From assembly GCA_023953845.1 (NCBI GenBank), contig JAMLJC010000001.1, positions 1,178,001 to 1,242,000 of the forward strand: DNA of 64,000 nucleotides. The letters are read 5' to 3'. Below, in pieces: positions 59,687 to 64,000 of this stretch (the first letter of the stretch is position 1; the number at the start of each line of letters is the position of its first letter). Position numbers and translations under genes: made by a program. The stretch is from Rhizobiaceae bacterium (GTDB taxonomy: Bacteria > Pseudomonadota > Alphaproteobacteria > Rhizobiales > Rhizobiaceae). A model generated the notes under the pieces. It saw only the letters and a list, made by a program, of their open reading frames with translations, searched no databases and was not told the DNA's origin.

Positions 59687-60682
59687 ATGGCGGCGACCGC
59701 CCGGGCGCAGGAGATCCTTTTTGCCCTGCGCCGCAAAATCGCGAAGATCGAAGGCGTTCTGCCCGAAAGGCTGGAGAATGCCGGTCCCGAAACGCATGCC
59801 ACTGTCCTGCGTCGCGGGGGACGGCCCGTGGCGGAGACTTTTCCGTCCGGCGCGGCCCGTTTCGATGCCGGTCTGGGCGGGGGGCTGCCTGCCGCCGGGC
59901 TGATCGAGGTCCATGGGGCGGCTACCCGTGACGCGGGTCCAGCCGCAGGTTTCACTGTGGCGCTAGCCGGTCTCGCCGCCGGCCCGTCAGGAATGCTTGT
60001 GTGGATCGGAACCGGAGAGATCTTTCGGGAAGCCGGATGGCCTCATGCGCCGGGGCTTGCTGGCCGTTTCGGCATCGGCCCCGACCGGCTGCTTCTGGCG
60101 CAGGCCGAAAAGCTGGTGGATGCGCTCTGGATAGCCGAGGAGGCCGCCAGCCTCGAAGCGCTGGCCGGCATCGTGCTCGAAATTCGCGGCAGCCCGCAGG
60201 CACTCGACCTCACCGCGACGCGGCGTCTGCACCGTCGCGCGCTGGCGGCCGGACATCCGCTCTTCCTCCTGCGGCAGGCGGGTTCAGCCGAGCCGACCGC
60301 CGCGCCCATCCGTCTCGTCGTATCGCCTGCTCCCGCGGGGTTGCGTCCGACGCTGGCGGGGCCGCTCGAAGGATCGATCGGGCCGCCGGCCTTCAGGATT
60401 TCGATCGACAAGAGCCGAACATCCCCGCCCGCCACTTTCACCCTGGAATGGAACAGCGAAGCGCGCGCCTTCGAGGAGAGAGACCATGTCCCTGCTGCCG
60501 ACGATATCTTCTCCGCAAAGAATACTGGCTCTCTGGCTGCCGCTCCTGTCGACGGAGCGGATCTTTCGCCATCGCTTCGGGAAGTCCTGGCGTTCCCGCC
60601 TGCCGCGCGGAACGCCGCCTCTGGTGGTCAGCCACCGGGAGGACAATACGCAACGCATCGACGCGCTCGACGCGCGCGCTAG
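59687..60682 (+). CDS. imuA: ImuA, RecA-like accessory factor for mutagenic repair
   Basis: A 331-residue protein (family usually nearer 230-270) starting MAATARAQEILFALRRKIA. It has a RecA-related core: FDAGLGGGLPAAGLIEVHGA near 62-80 and VWIGTGEIF. ImuA works with ImuB and DnaE2 in SOS-induced translesion synthesis. The last 65 residues lie entirely over the start of imuB in another frame; the stop may have been lost. A GTG at 59678 is an alternative start. Confidence 0.85.
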   Translation: MAATARAQEILFALRRKIAKIEGVLPERLENAGPETHATVLRRGGRPVAETFPSGAARFDAGLGGGLPAAGLIEVHGAATRDAGPAAGFTVALAGLAAGPSGMLVWIGTGEIFREAGWPHAPGLAGRFGIGPDRLLLAQAEKLVDALWIAEEAASLEALAGIVLEIRGSPQALDLTATRRLHRRALAAGHPLFLLRQAGSAEPTAAPIRLVVSPAPAGLRPTLAGPLEGSIGPPAFRISIDKSRTSPPATFTLEWNSEARAFEERDHVPAADDIFSAKNTGSLAAAPVDGADLSPSLREVLAFPPAARNAASGGQPPGGQYATHRRARRAR

Positions 60683-62057
60683 CGCCCTGCGCCTGAGGAC
60701 GGGCATGGGTATCGCCGATGCACGCGCCATGCATCCCGCCATCGAGGTCGTGGAGGCGGAGCCGCAGGCCGACCGGAAGCTTCTCGAAAGCATCGCCGAC
60801 TGGTGCGACCGCTACACGCCGCTGGTCGCGCTGGAAGGCGATGACGGGCTTTTTCTCGACATCACCGGCTGCGCGCATCTTTTCGGCGGCGAGCGCGCCC
60901 TGCTGGACGACCTCCTTTCCCGTCTCCATCATCAGGGTTTCGAGGCCCGCGCCGGCGTGGCTTCGACACCCGGCGCGGCATGGGCAGCGGCCCGCTGCCA
61001 CGGCGCCCGGATCGCGCCTCCCGGCGAGGAAGCGGATCTGCTGGCGCCGATGCCACTGGCCGCGCTGCGCCTCAATCCCGATATCTGTGCCGGGCTGGAA
61101 GGCGTCGGTCTGCGCACCGTCGGCGCCCTCATGCGGATTCCGCGCGCGCCGCTCGTGCGGCGCTTCGGCAAGGAGGTGGCGCTGCGCCTCGATCAGGCGC
61201 TTGGCCATGTCGAGGAGGCGATCTCGCCGCGGCTGCCGGTTCCCGCGCTTTCCGTCGAGCGGCAACTGGTCGAGCCGATCAGCCTCATCGAGGACATCGA
61301 GGAACTTCTGTTCCTGCTGGCGAAAAGCCTGAAAACCGATCTCGAACGGCGCGGCGAAGGCGCCGAGCGGCTGCAGCTCCTGTTGTTCAGGGTCGACGGC
61401 GCGGTGAGCCGCATCGCCGTCGGCGCCTCGCGTCCTTTGCGCGATCCCTCCATCATCCGAAAACTGTTCCATGAGCGCCTGACGACGTTGGGCGACGAGA
61501 TCGATGCCGGCTATGGTTTCGAACTCATCCGCCTGTCGGCGCTCGTCGTTGCCCGGCTTGAAGCCGCCCAGACCGACCTCGACAGCCGTTCGGCATCGCA
61601 GGACGCCGATGTCGCTCTCTTCGCGGACAGGGTCATGGCACGGCTCGGTGCGGCGAGCCTGCTGTGCCCCGCGCCGGTGGAAAGCCATATTCCCGAGCGT
61701 GCCGTGAACCTGGTGCCGTTTCCCGAGGCTCGCCGAGGCAGGCAGAAACAGCCATCGGAAAATCCGTTTGCGCTGCAGGAACGTCCGGTTCGTCTTTTTC
61801 CTCATCCCGATCCGGTGGATATGGTCTCCGTGTGGGAGTTCACCTTTCGCTGGCGACGGACGATCTACAAGGGCGTGAGGGTGGAAGGGCCGGAGCGCAT
61901 CGCGCCGGAATGGTGGCGGGACGAAGGAGAGGCCGCGACCCGCGATTATTTCCGCGTCGAGGACGAGGATGGCCGCCGCTACTGGCTGTTCCGGGAAGAC
62001 CGCCTCTCTGTCCTCGAAAACCGCGAACGCTGGTTCATGCACGGGTTGTTCGCATGA
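60486..62057 (+). CDS. imuB: ImuB, Y-family polymerase-like protein
   Basis: A 523-residue DNA polymerase Y-family homologue, catalytically inactive in studied members, that links DnaE2 to the beta clamp. Starts MSLLPTISSPQRILALWLPLL with GAGGAGAGAGACC ahead. It has the palm (LVALEGDDGLFLDITG), helix-hairpin-helix region (LEGVGLRTVGALMRIPRAPLVRRFG) and a conserved C-terminal WEFTFRWRRTIYKGVR. Its stop overlaps the dnaE2 start (ATGA). Confidence 0.92.
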   Translation: MSLLPTISSPQRILALWLPLLSTERIFRHRFGKSWRSRLPRGTPPLVVSHREDNTQRIDALDARASALRLRTGMGIADARAMHPAIEVVEAEPQADRKLLESIADWCDRYTPLVALEGDDGLFLDITGCAHLFGGERALLDDLLSRLHHQGFEARAGVASTPGAAWAAARCHGARIAPPGEEADLLAPMPLAALRLNPDICAGLEGVGLRTVGALMRIPRAPLVRRFGKEVALRLDQALGHVEEAISPRLPVPALSVERQLVEPISLIEDIEELLFLLAKSLKTDLERRGEGAERLQLLLFRVDGAVSRIAVGASRPLRDPSIIRKLFHERLTTLGDEIDAGYGFELIRLSALVVARLEAAQTDLDSRSASQDADVALFADRVMARLGAASLLCPAPVESHIPERAVNLVPFPEARRGRQKQPSENPFALQERPVRLFPHPDPVDMVSVWEFTFRWRRTIYKGVRVEGPERIAPEWWRDEGEAATRDYFRVEDEDGRRYWLFREDRLSVLENRERWFMHGLFA

Positions 62058-64000
62058 CCGCGCAAGCGCTTCCGCGCTATTACGAATTCGGCGTCCAGTC
62101 GAATTTCTCCTTCCTGCGCGCCGCCTCCAAGCCGGAGGAACTGGTGGTTGCCGCCTGCCTTCTCGGTCATGCCGGCATGGGTCTGGCCGACCGCAACACC
62201 GTGGCCGGCGTGGTCCGCGCCTGGAGCCAGTCGAAGCACATCCAGTTGGAGGAGGACGCCGAGCCCCTGAAATTGCCTTATCATCCGGGCGCCCGGCTGG
62301 TCTTCGCGGATGGCACGCCGGACGTGCTCGCCTACCCGCAGAACCGCGCAGGCTGGGGCCATCTCTGCCAGCTGCTCACGCAAGCGAATATGAGGCCGGA
62401 AAGTCCGAAGGGCGCGCCGCTTCTTTATCGAAACGACATTTTCGAATGGGGCGATAAAATCTCGCTGGCCGTGCGGGCCGATTGCGTGACCGCCGACGAA
62501 AACGAGATGGCGTTTGTCCGCGACCTGAAGGAGCGCTTCGGCGCCTCGGTATGGCTTGCCGTCGCGCCGGCTTTCGACGGTCGGGACAGGCAGCGTCTGG
62601 CGCAGGCGCAGATCATCTCCAAAACGTTCGGCGTGCCGCTGATGGCGGTGAACGACGTGCTTTATCACGCGCCGGACCGCCGCTCGCTGCAGGACGTGCT
62701 GACGGCGATCCGCCTCAATACGCCGGTGCATTCGGTCGGCCTCGAACTCACCCGCAATGCCGAGCGCCATCTCAAGGCTCCCCTGGAGATGGCGCGGCTT
62801 TTCCGCGATTGTCCCTCGGCGATCAGTGAGACCGTCCGCTTCGCAAAAACGCTGAAATTCTCGCTCGAAAAGCTGAAATACAACTATCCGGACGAGAAGA
62901 CGCGCGACGGAGCGACGCCGCAGGAGGAACTGGAACGCCTGACATGGGAAGGCGCAGCCTATCGCTGGCCGGATGGTATCAAGGACGAGTACCGGGAAAC
63001 GATCGAGAAGGAGCTCGCGCTCGTCGCGAAGCTGAAATATGCGGGCTATTTCCTCACCGTCCACGACATTGTCCGGTATGCTCGCGAGGAACTCAAAATC
63101 CTCTGCCAGGGACGGGGCTCGGCGGCCAATTCGGTGATCTGCTACTGCCTGCGCATCACCGATATCGGCCCCGACCGTATGGAGGTGCTGTTCGAGCGTT
63201 TCATGTCGGAAGAACGCGGCGAGCCGCCAGATATCGACGTCGATTTCGAGCACGAGCATCGGCCGAAAGTGCTCGAATACGTCTATGAAAAATATAGCCT
63301 TAAGCACACTTCGCTCGCCGCCGCAGTGATCTCCTATCGCTCGCGCTCCGCCATGCGCGAGGTCGCCAAGGCGATGGGTCTGTCGGACGACACGATCGAC
63401 GCGCTGGCGTCCAACACGTGGCGCTGGACGGATGCCAATCTCGGAGTGACGGAAGCCAAAGGAGCCGGTCTCGACATGAGCGAGTCGCTTACGAAGCGAC
63501 TCTTCGAGAGCGTCAACGCCATCCTCGAATTTCCGCGCCATCTGTCCCAGCATGTCGGCGGCTTCGTCATCACAAAAGACCGGCTGGACGAGATCGTGCC
63601 GATCATGAAGACGGCGATGGACGACCGCAGGATGATCGAATGGGACAAGGACGATCTCGATACGGTCGGCCTGTTCAAGGTCGATATTCTGGCGCTGGGC
63701 ATGCTCACCTGCCTGAAGCGCTGCTTCAGCCTGCTGGAAGAACACTATTCCGACGAGCGCGATAAGCATGCCCGGCCATACGCGCTGGCGACTTTGCCGC
63801 CCGAAAGAAAAGACGTCTACGACATGATCAGCCGCGCCGACACGCTCGGCGTCTTCCAGATCGAAAGTCGAGCGCAGATGTCCATGCTGCCGCGCCTGAG
63901 GCCCAAGAATTTCTACGATCTGGTCATCGAGGTTGCCATCGTTCGGCCCGGTCCAATCCAGGGCGACATGGTGCATCCTTATCTCAGAAGGCGAGAGGGG
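62054..64000 (+). CDS. dnaE2: Error-prone DNA polymerase III alpha subunit DnaE2, 3' end outside window
   Basis: The first 649 residues are visible. The PHP domain starts YYEFGVQSNFSFLRAAS; the polymerase region has QGRGSAANSVICYCL and the catalytic DIDVDFEHEHR. It copies past DNA lesions during the SOS response with ImuA and ImuB. ATGA overlap with imuB at 62054; the reading frame is still open at the window edge. Confidence 0.94.
   Translation, partial: MTAQALPRYYEFGVQSNFSFLRAASKPEELVVAACLLGHAGMGLADRNTVAGVVRAWSQSKHIQLEEDAEPLKLPYHPGARLVFADGTPDVLAYPQNRAGWGHLCQLLTQANMRPESPKGAPLLYRNDIFEWGDKISLAVRADCVTADENEMAFVRDLKERFGASVWLAVAPAFDGRDRQRLAQAQIISKTFGVPLMAVNDVLYHAPDRRSLQDVLTAIRLNTPVHSVGLELTRNAERHLKAPLEMARLFRDCPSAISETVRFAKTLKFSLEKLKYNYPDEKTRDGATPQEELERLTWEGAAYRWPDGIKDEYRETIEKELALVAKLKYAGYFLTVHDIVRYAREELKILCQGRGSAANSVICYCLRITDIGPDRMEVLFERFMSEERGEPPDIDVDFEHEHRPKVLEYVYEKYSLKHTSLAAAVISYRSRSAMREVAKAMGLSDDTIDALASNTWRWTDANLGVTEAKGAGLDMSESLTKRLFESVNAILEFPRHLSQHVGGFVITKDRLDEIVPIMKTAMDDRRMIEWDKDDLDTVGLFKVDILALGMLTCLKRCFSLLEEHYSDERDKHARPYALATLPPERKDVYDMISRADTLGVFQIESRAQMSMLPRLRPKNFYDLVIEVAIVRPGPIQGDMVHPYLRRREG

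Noticed and set aside
61979..63976. 665-codon minus-strand open frame opposite dnaE2
   Set aside because: Shadow of dnaE2; no family similarity and no ribosome binding site in context.
1..64000. CRISPR arrays, tRNA/rRNA genes, insertion sequences, phage or plasmid functions
   Set aside because: No regularly spaced repeats, cloverleaf-like sequences, transposase or integrase motifs were seen on reading the gaps and frames.

Overview
The window is GC-rich chromosomal DNA from an alphaproteobacterium, most likely a denitrifying member of the Rhizobiales (Phyllobacteriaceae-like). This is an inference from gene content: tightly packed operons with ATGA/GTGA overlaps, betaine-lipid genes btaAB, an imuA-imuB-dnaE2 cassette behind a GTTC-N7-GTTC type LexA box, NnrS and pseudoazurin, a ccoNOQP operon, and asd/leuB/leuD with rhizobial-type neighbours. 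No tRNA, rRNA, CRISPR array, insertion sequence or phage gene was seen.

Layout. (1) 1-8514: a catabolic operon (zinc deacylase, aldose-epimerase-like DUF4432 protein, amidohydrolase, polyamine-type ABC importer) facing a divergent IclR regulator. (2) 8541-16078: a seven-gene operon with an FAD amine/amino-acid oxidase, a branched-chain-amino-acid-type ABC importer whose permease and ATPase are fused (LivM-LivG), a PaiB-like protein and an ornithine-cyclodeaminase-like enzyme. (3) 16368-23318: a nitric-oxide/denitrification block with NnrS, pseudoazurin, an NnrR-type Crp/Fnr regulator, and a compact operon of NsrR-like Rrf2 regulator, group III truncated hemoglobin, DUF59 Fe-S factor, tandem DUF2249 protein and a polytopic membrane protein, headed by a 23-bp site that looks like an NsrR box. 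(4) 23351-28481: an Rrf2 regulator with ccoNOQP (cbb3 oxidase), two membrane proteins and ccoS. (5) 28747-33556: redox and stress genes, including a MarR regulator with a cysteine-rich tail and two identical operator palindromes, and an ECF sigma factor that shares a promoter motif with its own DUF4142/cupredoxin operon.

(6) 33569-46548: housekeeping and metabolic genes: LysR regulator, 5-formyl-THF cyclo-ligase, a lone aa3-type oxidase subunit I followed by a Tim44-like protein, glutamate dehydrogenase family enzyme, ALDH7/AmaB, LysE exporter, OsmC, beta-carbonic anhydrase, ACT protein, asd, then a periplasmic caspase-like protein with a c-type heme motif and (to 47661) a YceI-OmpA fusion. 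(7) 47799-50639: a PHO box followed by a PlcP-like phosphoesterase and btaA-btaB, a compact phosphate-starvation lipid-remodelling module. (8) 50745-59509: small membrane proteins, leuB, a RidA-family gene interrupted by an in-frame TAG, leuD, DUF72, a second FAD oxidoreductase, a CitE-like lyase, DUF1737 and an HExxH metalloprotease. (9) 59654-64000: SOS mutagenesis cassette imuA-imuB-dnaE2, the last gene running off the window.

The strongest candidates for undescribed biology are the NsrR-box NO-response operon, the caspase/heme-c protein, the MarR twin-operator locus, and the self-consistent ECF regulon. Functions of uncharacterised families are stated as inference throughout.
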